Shown here piece by piece: positions 33,506-42,984 of a stretch of 64,000 nt of DNA. The position numbers and the translations under genes are program-made. Numbering within the stretch: the stretch's first letter is position 1; every line of letters begins with the position of its first letter. The notes beneath the pieces are model-generated. The model had not been told where the DNA came from. It made no database searches and saw only the letters and a program-made list of their open reading frames with translations. The stretch comes from Bin55 sp963664665 (GTDB taxonomy: Bacteria > Pseudomonadota > Gammaproteobacteria > Pseudomonadales > Azotimanducaceae): the NCBI GenBank assembly GCA_963664665.2, contig CAXXMH010000004.1, positions 1,054,001 to 1,118,000 on the forward strand. The letters run 5' to 3'.

Positions 33506-35077
33506 TTGTCGGACGACGCAGCAGTAACTGAAGGAGGCGGTACGACCAGCCTTACTGGGAAAGGTCTGGTTGTCGCGTCTCTCACCGGACTATCGCGACT
33601 TGGCGGATTGACGCGAGACGTTGTCATTTCGTATTTCCTTGGCGCAGGTCCGATCGCAGACGCCTTTTTTGTCGCATTCAAGATTCCGAATTTCTTTCGT
33701 CGACTGTTTGCTGAAGGTGCTTTTCAGCAGGCGTTCATCCCTGTGCTTACTGACTATCGTGAAAACCACTCGCAATCTGAGCTCAGCGATTTCATCCGAA
33801 CAGTTACCGGGAATTTCGCGCTGATCCTAATGGGGTTGTCGCTCGTTGGGGTACTTTTCGCCCAGCAGCTGATTGACCTTTTCACGTTCCGCGCTTGGGT
33901 TGGAGAAGCACGCTATCAGGCAGCGGTCGACATGCTTCGCGTGATGTTTCCGTACCTCGGACTCATATCACTCACTGCTTTTGCTGGTTCTGTACTTAAT
34001 AGTTATCAACGATTCTCAATTTCCGCTGGCGCACCTCTGCTATTGAGTGTCTGCGTCATCGTGGCGGCGGTCTGGGCGGCTATGCTCGATGGGCAGGTCG
34101 CGTACGCCATGGCGTGGGGCGTTCTGGTGGCGGGATTTCTACAGCTGGTGGTCCATCTCCCTTCATTACGACGGCTGCAGTTATTACGTTGGCCTCGGGT
34201 GAGTTTTCGAGACGAAGGCGTACGTCGCATCCTCAAACTGATTGTGCCAGGTGTATACGCGGCTTCAGCGGGACAAATAAACATCTTAGTTGGGACGATT
34301 CTCTGCTCCCAGCTGACTGTCGGTACGGTGTCGTGGTTCTACTACGCAGATCGGCTCATTCAATTGCCGATGGCATTGCTGGCGATTGCATTGCAGACCA
34401 TATTGCTTCCGAATCTATCGCGTCTGTATCGAAAGGGGGATACGGAGCTTTTTAGCGAAACCCTTGACTGGGGCGTTCGTGTGGGTGTTCTACTAGGACT
34501 TCCCGCAGCGGTAGCACTGTACTATTTATCGAAACCGATTCTTGCGACTGTTTTTCTGCGTGGCGAGTTCGAGGTTGCCGACGTTGAAATGACAGCAGTC
34601 GCTCTTCAAGCGTTCTCGATTGGTCTGTTACCGATGGTACTAACCCGCGTGCTTGGACCTGGTTATTTCGCGCGCGAGGATATGCATACCCCGTTCGTCT
34701 ACGCAACGATTGGCGTTGGTGTGAATATAGTGCTCAGCTTAAGTCTTTTTTGGTGGCTAGGATTATTGGGTATCGCGTACGCAACTACGGTGGCTGCTTT
34801 TGTCAATTGTTATCTTCTTATGCGTGGATTACTTCGTGGTGGGCAATACCGCATGGGCAAATCAATGTGGCACTTCGCGCTTGCCAGTGTTGCGGCGTGC
34901 GTGGTGATGGTTAGCTGCCTTGTCTGGCTCAACTTCGACTTCGAGATTTGGGTTAGCGTCTCAGAATGGCGCAGAGTCGCACAGATTGGCCTTTTAGTGG
35001 TCGCTGGCATCTTCGTGTACGGTGTCACTCTGCTGATCTTCGGCGTACGCCCCCGCCATTTGATGCATCGCGTTTAA
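33506..35077 (+). CDS. murJ: Lipid II flippase
   Basis: The 523-residue protein has about 14 membrane helices and the MurJ/MviN signatures: SRLGGLTRDVVISYFLGAGPIADAFFVAFKIPNFFRRLFAEGAFQQAF in the first 75 residues gives most of the conserved basic and central-cavity residues. It moves lipid-linked peptidoglycan precursor across the inner membrane. The start is a TTG at 33506; its length agrees with E. coli. It precedes ribF, whose GTG lies 9 bp after the stop. Confidence 0.94.
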   Translation: MSDDAAVTEGGGTTSLTGKGLVVASLTGLSRLGGLTRDVVISYFLGAGPIADAFFVAFKIPNFFRRLFAEGAFQQAFIPVLTDYRENHSQSELSDFIRTVTGNFALILMGLSLVGVLFAQQLIDLFTFRAWVGEARYQAAVDMLRVMFPYLGLISLTAFAGSVLNSYQRFSISAGAPLLLSVCVIVAAVWAAMLDGQVAYAMAWGVLVAGFLQLVVHLPSLRRLQLLRWPRVSFRDEGVRRILKLIVPGVYAASAGQINILVGTILCSQLTVGTVSWFYYADRLIQLPMALLAIALQTILLPNLSRLYRKGDTELFSETLDWGVRVGVLLGLPAAVALYYLSKPILATVFLRGEFEVADVEMTAVALQAFSIGLLPMVLTRVLGPGYFAREDMHTPFVYATIGVGVNIVLSLSLFWWLGLLGIAYATTVAAFVNCYLLMRGLLRGGQYRMGKSMWHFALASVAACVVMVSCLVWLNFDFEIWVSVSEWRRVAQIGLLVVAGIFVYGVTLLIFGVRPRHLMHRV

Positions 35078-35085
35078 GGAATCAT

Positions 35086-36027
35086 GTGGAGTTAATTCGA
35101 GGGTTGCACAACGTGCGCCCAAAACACAGGGACGGCGTCATCACGATTGGCACGTTTGATGGTATTCACCATGGTCATCAAATGCTGTTGTCTCATCTTT
35201 CAGCCAAAGCGCAAGAGCTGAACTGTACGAGCATGTTGGTGACGTTTGAGCCACAGCCGCGCGAATATTTCAGAGGCTCGATCGTACCCGCCCGTCTTAC
35301 GCGCTTCCGCGAAAAGATTGCCATCTTACGCGAATTCGACTTGGATTATGTGCTCTGTATTCCGTTCAACGAAACCACGAGTTCGACGTCGGCAGACGCT
35401 GTGATCAATGAGTTCCTTGTACGAGTACTTGGTGTGAAGTACCTCGTAGTAGGAGACGATTTTCGATTTGGCAGGAACGCCGAAGGCGACTATACGATGC
35501 TGCAGACCGCCGGGGATCGCCTTGGTTTCGGTGTGACTCATTTAGGCACCATGGTCTTCGACCATGAACGCGTCTCCAGTACGCGCATCCGTGATGCTTT
35601 GAGGGACGGCGATTTTCAGCTGGCCGAGAAGTTGCTTGGCCGGAAATACTTCATGATGGGTACCGTGGTTATTGGCCAACGCATGGGGCGGCAGCTAGGG
35701 ACACCGACGGCCAACATTCGTCTACAGCGTTATCGGTCTGCGTTGGAAGGCATATTCGCCGTAACAGTCACCGGATTGGATCGAATGTACGAGGGATCGG
35801 CGTACGTTGGTACCCGCCCTACCGTTGATGGCACCGAACCTTTACTTGAAGTGCATCTGTTCGACTTCGATCAGGACATCTACGGTAAGCTAATCACCGT
35901 TACCTTCCATCACAAGTTTCGTGATGACGTACGTTTTGATGGCTTGGATGAGCTCCGAATTCAAATCGCTAAGGACCTTGAAATGACACGACACTGGTTC
36001 ACGAAACACCGTGCAGAAATCAGCTAG
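35086..36027 (+). CDS. ribF: Bifunctional riboflavin kinase/FAD synthetase
   Basis: The 313-residue enzyme makes FMN and FAD. The N-terminal FAD synthetase part has TIGTFDGIHHGHQ (19-31) and SSTRIRDALRDGD; the C-terminal kinase part has GRQLGTPTANI. I chose GTG at 35086 because MELIRGLHNVRP matches the E. coli N-terminus and the length then equals 313 residues; earlier in-frame codons overlap murJ. No FMN riboswitch is seen. lspA follows with an overlap of 17 bp and the usual ileS between them is missing. Confidence 0.94.
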   Translation: MELIRGLHNVRPKHRDGVITIGTFDGIHHGHQMLLSHLSAKAQELNCTSMLVTFEPQPREYFRGSIVPARLTRFREKIAILREFDLDYVLCIPFNETTSSTSADAVINEFLVRVLGVKYLVVGDDFRFGRNAEGDYTMLQTAGDRLGFGVTHLGTMVFDHERVSSTRIRDALRDGDFQLAEKLLGRKYFMMGTVVIGQRMGRQLGTPTANIRLQRYRSALEGIFAVTVTGLDRMYEGSAYVGTRPTVDGTEPLLEVHLFDFDQDIYGKLITVTFHHKFRDDVRFDGLDELRIQIAKDLEMTRHWFTKHRAEIS

Positions 36028-36541
36028 CGTCAATCCCCACTGGTGGTGGTGTTTTGTCGGCGCAGCGGCGATTGTCGTCGTAGATCAATACACCAAGTAT
36101 GTTGCAACCGCAGAACTCCTTGATGGCGCGGTGTCAGTGCTACCGTTTCTATCGTTTCGATACTTTTGCAACACAGGTGCTGCATTCAGCATCTTGCAGG
36201 GGTTTACCCACTTTCTGACGTTTGTAGGCGTTGCATTCGTGGTTTATTTCAGCTGGGAAATTTGGCGACTACGTCGGATTGAGAAACCGCCCGTTCTATT
36301 TGTCGCGGCGTTAACGTTGATATTGGCCGGAGCTGGCGGAAACTTGATCGATCGTGCGATGCAAGGATGCGTCGTCGACTTCATTCACGTGCACTACGAC
36401 TGGTTCAATTTCCCGATTTTCAACATTGCAGATTCCGCAGTTTGTATTGGTGCGGTGAGTTGGATTCTTGCAGCATTGTTGCACCGAGAACAACCTAAGA
36501 ACGAAATCGAAGAAGGGTCAGAGCACCCGACCGACTCCTAA
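36011..36541 (+). CDS. lspA: Lipoprotein signal peptidase (signal peptidase II)
   Basis: The 176-residue aspartyl protease has four TM helices and cuts signal peptides of lipidated prolipoproteins. It has DQYTK (25-29), the NTGAAFS turn, GGNLIDR (109-115), the catalytic D123 in VVDFIHV and catalytic D141 in FNIADS. It starts at GTG 36011 inside ribF. The lipoproteins in this window (BamD, the PEGA protein) would be among its substrates. Confidence 0.95.
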   Translation: MQKSASVNPHWWWCFVGAAAIVVVDQYTKYVATAELLDGAVSVLPFLSFRYFCNTGAAFSILQGFTHFLTFVGVAFVVYFSWEIWRLRRIEKPPVLFVAALTLILAGAGGNLIDRAMQGCVVDFIHVHYDWFNFPIFNIADSAVCIGAVSWILAALLHREQPKNEIEEGSEHPTDS

Positions 36542-36623
36542 CGAGGCGAACTTGCGTGTGAAACGCGATTGCTGTGATGAGGTGTGAGAATTCGCAACGA
36601 ATCTGAGGCTTTACTTGCCTCGA

Positions 36624-37559
36624 TTACAGATCGTCGTCCAGCGCTTCAGCGGTTCGTGGCGATTCAGGTATATGAATCTCTAACGGCGGCGGGACCGCAG
36701 GACGGTCCAACAATCCAAAGGACATGATGTTCGCTAAGCTCCGGTCGCGATTCTTAATCGCGTCGCGTAGGACGAGTCTGCCTTCGTTGTTAAAACCATC
36801 GAAACTAGGGAAGTTAAGCGCGAGGACACGTAATGCGTCATTTGCTGGTTCATCCAAACCTAGTTTGTAATTCGCTTCGACTACGATCGCCAAGGCTTCC
36901 GGAACCGATGAACTCGAAGGAAAGTTCTCAACAACTCCCGCTGCACGGTTTGCCGCCGCTACCCATGTGTCATGATTGAGATAAAACTGCGCGATCATCA
37001 ATTCGTGCTCAGCGATGATGTTTCGCAGGTGCAACATACGTGCTTTCGCGTCTTTCGCGTACAGACTGTTCGGAAATTTTTCCAACAGCTCATTGAATTC
37101 AATGAATGCTTGCTTCGCAGCCGTAACGTCACGGGATGCCTGTGGTGATCCCAGAAAACGGTCAAAAAAGCCGCGATTCTTTTCGTAGCTTGCTAAGCCT
37201 CGCATGTAATACCCGTAGTCCGCACGAGGATGTTTGGGATGAAGTTCGATGAAGCGCGTCGCGGCCACGGTCGCGGCTTCGAAATCGCTCTTCATGAAGT
37301 TTGCGTAGATCAATTCGAGCTGAGCCTGTTCCGCGTACTGGCCGAACGGGAAATGCGTCTCGATGGCCTCGAGTCGGTCGATGCCTACCGTGTAATTACC
37401 TGAGCGAATCGAAGACTGCGCCGCTTCGTATAGTTTTTGCTCACTAGTCAGCTCAAGTTCTTCCTTTGTCTTGATGTTCGAGAAACCAAGCGAGCTACAG
37501 CCAGTCACAAACCACGCGACGAGCACGCCGATAAAGAAGACGCGAATAGTTTTCAACAA
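36624..37559 (-). CDS. bamD: Outer-membrane assembly lipoprotein BamD
   Basis: The 311-residue protein is a subunit of the BAM complex that folds outer-membrane beta-barrels. A hydrophobic signal ends in a lipobox (V-T-G-C21), and TPR helices follow: LYEAAQSSIRSGNY, FPFGQYAEQAQLELIYANF and HPRADYGYYMRGL are BamD hallmarks. I chose TTG at 37559 (TTG TTG AAA), because this places the Cys at residue 21 as usual. Longer in-frame readings run back into rluD. It is somewhat longer than E. coli BamD owing to a C-terminal extension. Confidence 0.9.
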   Translation of the reverse strand: MLKTIRVFFIGVLVAWFVTGCSSLGFSNIKTKEELELTSEQKLYEAAQSSIRSGNYTVGIDRLEAIETHFPFGQYAEQAQLELIYANFMKSDFEAATVAATRFIELHPKHPRADYGYYMRGLASYEKNRGFFDRFLGSPQASRDVTAAKQAFIEFNELLEKFPNSLYAKDAKARMLHLRNIIAEHELMIAQFYLNHDTWVAAANRAAGVVENFPSSSSVPEALAIVVEANYKLGLDEPANDALRVLALNFPSFDGFNNEGRLVLRDAIKNRDRSLANIMSFGLLDRPAVPPPLEIHIPESPRTAEALDDDL

Positions 37560-37600
37560 AATGCCCCAGAACGAATGCCTTATTTTAGGTAGACAAGCAC

Positions 37601-38572
37601 GTGGTAGATAAGTCGCGTTCGTATCGAAGGTCCGTTCTAATCGACCCATTAGAGGCGGGCGAACGCCTAGATCGTGTGTTGGCGCAACGTTTGTCTGATG
37701 TATCACGATCTCAATTGACAAAGTGGATCAAGGACGGTTCGATTTCAGTTGACGGTCGCACACAGAAGCCGAATCACAAACTGAGCGGAGGCGAATTGGT
37801 CGAGGTTGATGGCACGTTTCAACCTAAACAGGATTGGGACACTGCTGCAGAGATCCCGATTCATATTTTGTTTGAGGATGAAGACGTACTTGTCGTCAAC
37901 AAACCCGCTGGATTGGTGGTACATCCAGGGGCGGCGACCGTTGCGCCTACTCTGGCTAATGGATTGTTAGCGGTTCGTCCAGAACTTAGCGGTCTACCGC
38001 GCGCTGGGATCGTACACCGATTGGATAAAGACACAACGGGACTTATGGTCGTCGCCGCAACCGAACTCGCGCGTGTGCGTTTGATTGCGGCGTTAGCGGA
38101 ACGTGATGTTTCGCGGTCGTACGTCGCGGTCGTAGAAGGGAACCTAACTCAGGCGCGTGAAATCGATCTGCCGTTGGGACGCAGTCCCCGTGATCGGACT
38201 CGACAGACCGTCCGATCCGATGGTCGGGAGGCTATTACGCTGCTAACGCCGATCGAGCGTTTTCGCGTACATACACTGGTTCGCGCGCAACTACGGACAG
38301 GTCGAACGCATCAAATCCGAGTCCATGCTGCTCGTATAGGACTTCCATTGGTAGGCGATCTTAAATATGGTGCGAAACGACGTGTTCCGCCGTCTGCTAG
38401 CGACCAAGTGAATGAGACGCTGCGCAAGTTTCAGCGTCAAGCGCTCCACGCGAACCAACTCGCATTTGATCATCCGCGTTCGAAGCAACTGATGAATTTT
38501 GAATTACCCATGCCCGAAGACCTAGACTCACTAGTAGACGTACTACGAAAGGACGTCGACGAATTTCCGTAG
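37601..38572 (+). CDS. rluD: 23S rRNA pseudouridine synthase, RluD type
   Basis: The 323-residue protein has an S4 domain (about 15-70, RLDRVLAQRL, SRSQLTKWIKDG) and the pseudouridine synthase domain with the catalytic Asp in IVHRLDKDTTGLMVVA. RTGRTHQIRVH follows. It would modify helix 69 of 23S rRNA. The start is GTG 37601. It is divergent from bamD, with only 41 bp between starts, the conserved gammaproteobacterial arrangement. Confidence 0.93.
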   Translation: MVDKSRSYRRSVLIDPLEAGERLDRVLAQRLSDVSRSQLTKWIKDGSISVDGRTQKPNHKLSGGELVEVDGTFQPKQDWDTAAEIPIHILFEDEDVLVVNKPAGLVVHPGAATVAPTLANGLLAVRPELSGLPRAGIVHRLDKDTTGLMVVAATELARVRLIAALAERDVSRSYVAVVEGNLTQAREIDLPLGRSPRDRTRQTVRSDGREAITLLTPIERFRVHTLVRAQLRTGRTHQIRVHAARIGLPLVGDLKYGAKRRVPPSASDQVNETLRKFQRQALHANQLAFDHPRSKQLMNFELPMPEDLDSLVDVLRKDVDEFP

Positions 38573-38815
38573 CTTAATTCGACCGATTCGATCATTAGCA
38601 TCAGCGCGAGAGTCGTACGTGATCGACCGTGATAGCCAGATTTAGTCAACTAGGCAGCATATAGGACTAAAATTGCCCGCCTGCCGCGAGTGTGCTCGGA
38701 TTCAACTAGCGCTCGTTCCTGCCAATCGCGTACTTCACAGCTGCTACTCGCTATGCTCGCGTAAGTTGTGGGCGTTCATCGGTCATCCATAACGACATCA
38801 AAAATCTCGAATCTC

Positions 38816-40564
38816 ATGACTGAAATGCTCTCTGGTGGCGAAATTCTGATTCGAGCGCTGCAGGACGAAGGTGTAGAACAGATCTTCGGCTATCCTGGCG
38901 GCGCAGCGCTACACATCTACGACGCTATCTTTAAGCAGCAGAAAGTCGAACACATCCTCGTGCGACACGAACAGGCTGCAACTCATATGGCGGACGGTTA
39001 CGCGCGTGCGACCGGTAATCCTGGGGTCGTCTTGGTTACGTCCGGACCGGGTGCGACGAATGCCATCACGGGTATAGCAACCGCGTACATGGACTCGATC
39101 CCGATGATCGTGATCTCAGCGCAAGTTCCTCATGAAGTCATCGGCACTGATGCATTTCAAGAAACGGACATGATTGGGATTTCGCGGCCGATCGTTAAGC
39201 ACAGCTTCATCGTAAGGACAGCCAAAGAGATTCCTTGGCTCGTCAAGCAAGCGTTCTACATTGCGAAGAGCGGTCGCCCCGGGCCGATCGTGATTGACAT
39301 ACCGAAGGACACGACGGATCCGAACGAACTGTTTGAGTATTCGTATCCGGAAAGTGTCAGTTTGCGCTCCTATAAACCCGCATTGAAAGGTCATTCGGGT
39401 CAAATTCGAAAGGCAGCAGTCGCGTTACTAAAGGCGAAGAGACCCGTCATATATGCCGGTGGTGGTGTGGTTCAAGGTGCCGCAGAAGACGAGCTGGTGG
39501 CTGTGGCGAAGTTAACGGGCTTCCCGGTTACCAACACGCTTATGGGTCTTGGGTCATTTCCCGGAAATGATCCTCAGTTTGTCGGCATGTTAGGCATGCA
39601 CGGTACTTTTGAGTCAAACAATGCGATGCATCACGCGGACTTGATCCTAGCAGTGGGTGCGCGTTTTGATGACCGTGTGACTAACAATCCGGCCAAATTC
39701 TGTCCTGGTGCGACCATCATTCACATTGATGTTGATCCCGCGTCAATTTCAAAGGTCATCACAGCTGACATTCCGATTGTGGGACCTGCGAAGCCGGTGT
39801 TAGCCGAACTTCAAGCCTCGCTTGAGGCAGAACTGGCTAATCATCCTATTGATAAATCGAGTTTAGAAGCCTGGTGGCAGCGGATTGAGCTATGGCGTGA
39901 TGCGCACGGGCTTGACCATGACCAACGACATCGAAAGAGTGAGAGCGGTCAGTTGTTTCCCCAGCAAGTCATTCAAGCGGTGTATCGCGCAACGCGGGGT
40001 GAAGCGTTTGTGACCAGTGATGTAGGTCAGCATCAGATGTTTGCCGCTCAGTACTACAAATTCGGACGCGGACGCCAATGGATAAATTCTGGTGGGCTAG
40101 GCACGATGGGTTTTGGTCTTCCTGCGGCGATGGGAGTTCAGTTTGCAATGCCTGATGCGACAGTCGTTTGTGTCACAGGCGAAGGTAGTTTTATGATGAA
40201 TATGCAGGAGTTGTCGACCTGCATGCAGTACGCACTACCCATCAAGATCGTGAACCTTAACAACCAAGCACTCGGCATGGTGAAACAGTGGCAGGATATG
40301 CAATATGGCGGCCGGTATTCGCATAGCACCTATCGTGATGCGTTACCGGATTTCGATCAACTCTTGCAATCGTTCGGTCATCACAGCTTTACGGCGCGTA
40401 CATTGGACGAGCTCGATGCGGTTGTAGATGAGGCGTTCAGTGCAGAATTGAAAGACAAGCTAGTTTTTATCAACGCATACGTTGATCCTGATGAGCATGT
40501 GTATCCGATGCTTGTTCGTGGCGGCTCACTTGAGGACATGGTACTGTCCAAGGGCGTAGCGTAG
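38816..40564 (+). CDS. ilvI: Acetolactate synthase III large subunit
   Basis: The 582-residue TPP enzyme makes acetolactate and acetohydroxybutyrate for Val, Leu and Ile. It has MLSGGEILIRAL, the Glu of VRHEQAATHMADG, SGPGATNAITGIATAY, and TGEGSFMMNMQEL with a GEG rather than GDG turn, as also found in Pseudomonas. ATG 38816 (MTEMLSGG) agrees with the family; the open frame further upstream to 38768 is probably leader. In the 243 bp before it, TAAAAT at 38668-38673 is a possible -10 box; no attenuator peptide is evident. Confidence 0.94.
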   Translation: MTEMLSGGEILIRALQDEGVEQIFGYPGGAALHIYDAIFKQQKVEHILVRHEQAATHMADGYARATGNPGVVLVTSGPGATNAITGIATAYMDSIPMIVISAQVPHEVIGTDAFQETDMIGISRPIVKHSFIVRTAKEIPWLVKQAFYIAKSGRPGPIVIDIPKDTTDPNELFEYSYPESVSLRSYKPALKGHSGQIRKAAVALLKAKRPVIYAGGGVVQGAAEDELVAVAKLTGFPVTNTLMGLGSFPGNDPQFVGMLGMHGTFESNNAMHHADLILAVGARFDDRVTNNPAKFCPGATIIHIDVDPASISKVITADIPIVGPAKPVLAELQASLEAELANHPIDKSSLEAWWQRIELWRDAHGLDHDQRHRKSESGQLFPQQVIQAVYRATRGEAFVTSDVGQHQMFAAQYYKFGRGRQWINSGGLGTMGFGLPAAMGVQFAMPDATVVCVTGEGSFMMNMQELSTCMQYALPIKIVNLNNQALGMVKQWQDMQYGGRYSHSTYRDALPDFDQLLQSFGHHSFTARTLDELDAVVDEAFSAELKDKLVFINAYVDPDEHVYPMLVRGGSLEDMVLSKGVA

Positions 40565-41058
40565 TGCGACGTTTATTAGCAGTTCTACTTGAAAACGAAG
40601 CTGGTGCGCTTTCACGAGTGATCGGCTTGTTCGCACAAAGGAACTACAACATTGAGTCATTGACGGTTGCGCCGACAGAAGATCGAACGCTCTCACGGCT
40701 GACACTGTTAACAGAAGGCGACGATGAGAAGATTGAGCAGGTGACTAAGCATCTGAACCGCCTGATTGAGGTGGTGAAAGTCAACGACTTAACCGAAGGC
40801 GCTCATATCGAGCGCGAATTGATGTTGATCAAAGTCCGGGCTGAGGGCAATGGACACCGCGAGGAGCTCTATCGCACTTGCCGCATATTTCGAGGTGATG
40901 TGGTAGACGTGACTCCGGACTCGTACACGGTGCAACTCACAGGTCCGACCAAGAAGCTACTCGCATTCATGCGCGCTATCGGTGAAACATCGATCTTGGA
41001 AGTCGTCCGAACTGGTGTTTCAGGCATCGGTCGTGGCGACAAAATTCTTGAACTTTAA
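40564..41058 (+). CDS. ilvH: Acetolactate synthase small (regulatory) subunit
   Basis: The 164-residue subunit has an N-terminal ACT domain (GALSRVIGLFAQRNYNIESLTVAPTED) that senses valine, and a C-terminal part. Its GTG at 40564 uses the last base of the ilvI stop, so the two are tightly coupled. Length agrees with E. coli IlvH. Confidence 0.95.
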   Translation: MRRLLAVLLENEAGALSRVIGLFAQRNYNIESLTVAPTEDRTLSRLTLLTEGDDEKIEQVTKHLNRLIEVVKVNDLTEGAHIERELMLIKVRAEGNGHREELYRTCRIFRGDVVDVTPDSYTVQLTGPTKKLLAFMRAIGETSILEVVRTGVSGIGRGDKILEL

Positions 41059-41081
41059 GACTAAGTAAGACAGGTAATACC

Positions 41082-42101
41082 ATGCAGGTCTATTACGACA
41101 AAGACGCTGATTTGTCCCTCATCCAGAGCATGCAAGTGGTGGTTGTGGGTTACGGTTCGCAAGGCCACGCACACGCGAACAATCTTCGGGATAGTGGTGT
41201 AACGAATATCACTATTGCGTTGAGAGACGGTTCTGGCTCTGCGACGAAGGCGCAAAACGCTGGATTCGTGACCAAACCAACCATCGAAGCGGTGCGAGAT
41301 GCAGATCTCGTGATGATCCTAACACCTGACGAGCATCAGCGGGATATATACGCTAACGAGATTGAACCGAATATCAAGGAAGGTTCTGCAATCGCGTTTG
41401 CCCACGGTTTCAACATTCACTTCGGCTTGATTGAAGCACGTAGTGACCTCGACGTAATCATGATTGCGCCGAAGGGTCCCGGACATACTGTTCGGTCGAC
41501 GTATACTGAAGGTGGTGGCGTGCCTTCGCTCATTGCCATTGGTCAAGATTCGACCGGCCAAGCGAAAGAAACTGCACTTTCTTATGCGATGGCAATTGGC
41601 GCGGGTCGAGCGGGAATCATTGAAACGACCTTCCAAGAAGAAACAGAAACAGACTTGTTTGGGGAACAAGCTGTTCTGTGTGGTGGCGCAGCGGCATTGG
41701 TTCAAGCCGGATTTGAGACATTGGTAGAAGCTGGCTACGCACCGGAAATGGCGTATTTCGAATGCCTGCATGAACTCAAACTGATTGTCGATTTCTTTTA
41801 CGAAGGCGGCATCTCGAATATGTGGTATACGGTTTCCAACACGGCTGAGTACGGCGGATTAACTCGGGGAACTCGAATCGTCACTGACGAGACTAAACAA
41901 GAGATGAAACGAATTCTTGATGAGATTCAAACAGGCAAGTTCGCTCGCGAGTTCGTTGCAGAAAACCAGGCTGGCGCGACGACGATTAAGGCAATGCGAC
42001 GACTGAGTCAGGACCACCAAATTGAACAGGTAGGTGCCCGGTTACGAGCCATGATGCCTTGGATCGAAGAAAACAAACTGGTCGATCGATCGCGCAATTG
42101 A
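41082..42101 (+). CDS. ilvC: Ketol-acid reductoisomerase, class I
   Basis: The 339-residue enzyme converts acetolactate to dihydroxyisovalerate, using NADPH and Mg2+. It has GYGSQGHAHANNLRDSG (23-39), the phosphate-binding LRDGSGS loop, PKGPGHTVR and the metal Glu/Asp in DLFGEQAVLCGG. The short length shows class I, without the duplicated knotted domain of E. coli IlvC. It lies 23 bp after ilvH and 4 bp before pssA. Confidence 0.96.
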   Translation: MQVYYDKDADLSLIQSMQVVVVGYGSQGHAHANNLRDSGVTNITIALRDGSGSATKAQNAGFVTKPTIEAVRDADLVMILTPDEHQRDIYANEIEPNIKEGSAIAFAHGFNIHFGLIEARSDLDVIMIAPKGPGHTVRSTYTEGGGVPSLIAIGQDSTGQAKETALSYAMAIGAGRAGIIETTFQEETETDLFGEQAVLCGGAAALVQAGFETLVEAGYAPEMAYFECLHELKLIVDFFYEGGISNMWYTVSNTAEYGGLTRGTRIVTDETKQEMKRILDEIQTGKFAREFVAENQAGATTIKAMRRLSQDHQIEQVGARLRAMMPWIEENKLVDRSRN

Positions 42102-42105
42102 CTCA

Positions 42106-42894
42106 ATGAATAAGAAACGCCGCGAGTTCTCAGTCGTGGATAAGACGCGAGATATAGCTGCTCAGAATCGACGTCGCGGTGTGTTTCTGTTGCCGAATGT
42201 CATTACGACCGGTGCCATGTTCTCTGGATTCTTCGGCATCGTCGCAGCGACTGAAGGCAAATTTCTCTATGCCGGTATTGCGTTGCTCGCGGCCATGATT
42301 CTTGATGCTTTAGATGGCCGTGTTGCGCGGGCAATGAACGCCGAGAGCGACTTTGGCAAGCAGTTTGATTCGTTGTCTGATATGGTCGCGTTTGGTGTTG
42401 CACCAGGTGTATTAGCGTTTGAATGGGGCTTGAACTCGCTCAGTCAGATCGGTTGGGCGATTACCTTCCTTTATATGGCGTGCGCGGCGCTCAGGTTGGC
42501 AAGATTCAATATCGCTGGCGATAGTTCGTCGTTCAGTGGCTTGCCATCGCCGATGGCTTGTGGTGTAGTTGCATCGGCAGCTTGGTTGTGGGGTGACTTC
42601 TTCGCAACGCCACCGCACATCGCGGTTGTCATCGTGATGGCGGTTTTGGTTGTTGGCGCTGCGTTGCTGATGGTTTCAAACATCCGGTATTACTCGCCCA
42701 AACTCTTTCGAATTAGGGGACGAATTCCGTATGTTTCGTTCGTCGTGTTGGTGCTTGTGCTGGCAGTGATATTCGTAAATCCACCGCTCGTTTTCTTCAT
42801 TTGCACGATGGGCTACGCGCTTTCTGGACCGAGCGAATACGTCTGGCGTCGATTCAGAAAGTCAGCACCTATTGAAGAAGATTCCGACGAGTAA
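42106..42894 (+). CDS. pssA: CDP-diacylglycerol-serine O-phosphatidyltransferase
   Basis: The 262-residue integral membrane enzyme makes phosphatidylserine. The CDP-alcohol phosphotransferase motif is complete: D67, D70, G71, A74, R75, G84, D88 and D92. It has about seven or eight TM helices. It belongs to the membrane-bound class of the Bacillus/Pseudomonas type, not the peripheral E. coli type. It follows ilvC by 4 bp, as in Pseudomonas. Confidence 0.92.
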   Translation: MNKKRREFSVVDKTRDIAAQNRRRGVFLLPNVITTGAMFSGFFGIVAATEGKFLYAGIALLAAMILDALDGRVARAMNAESDFGKQFDSLSDMVAFGVAPGVLAFEWGLNSLSQIGWAITFLYMACAALRLARFNIAGDSSSFSGLPSPMACGVVASAAWLWGDFFATPPHIAVVIVMAVLVVGAALLMVSNIRYYSPKLFRIRGRIPYVSFVVLVLVLAVIFVNPPLVFFICTMGYALSGPSEYVWRRFRKSAPIEEDSDE

Positions 42895-42984
42895 GCTCGT
42901 TGCCTGGTACCGCTACACTTTAACGTCATCAGGACAGAACTTCCGAAGAGTAAACGGTTCTAAACAGATGGGGAGGGTAGAGCG

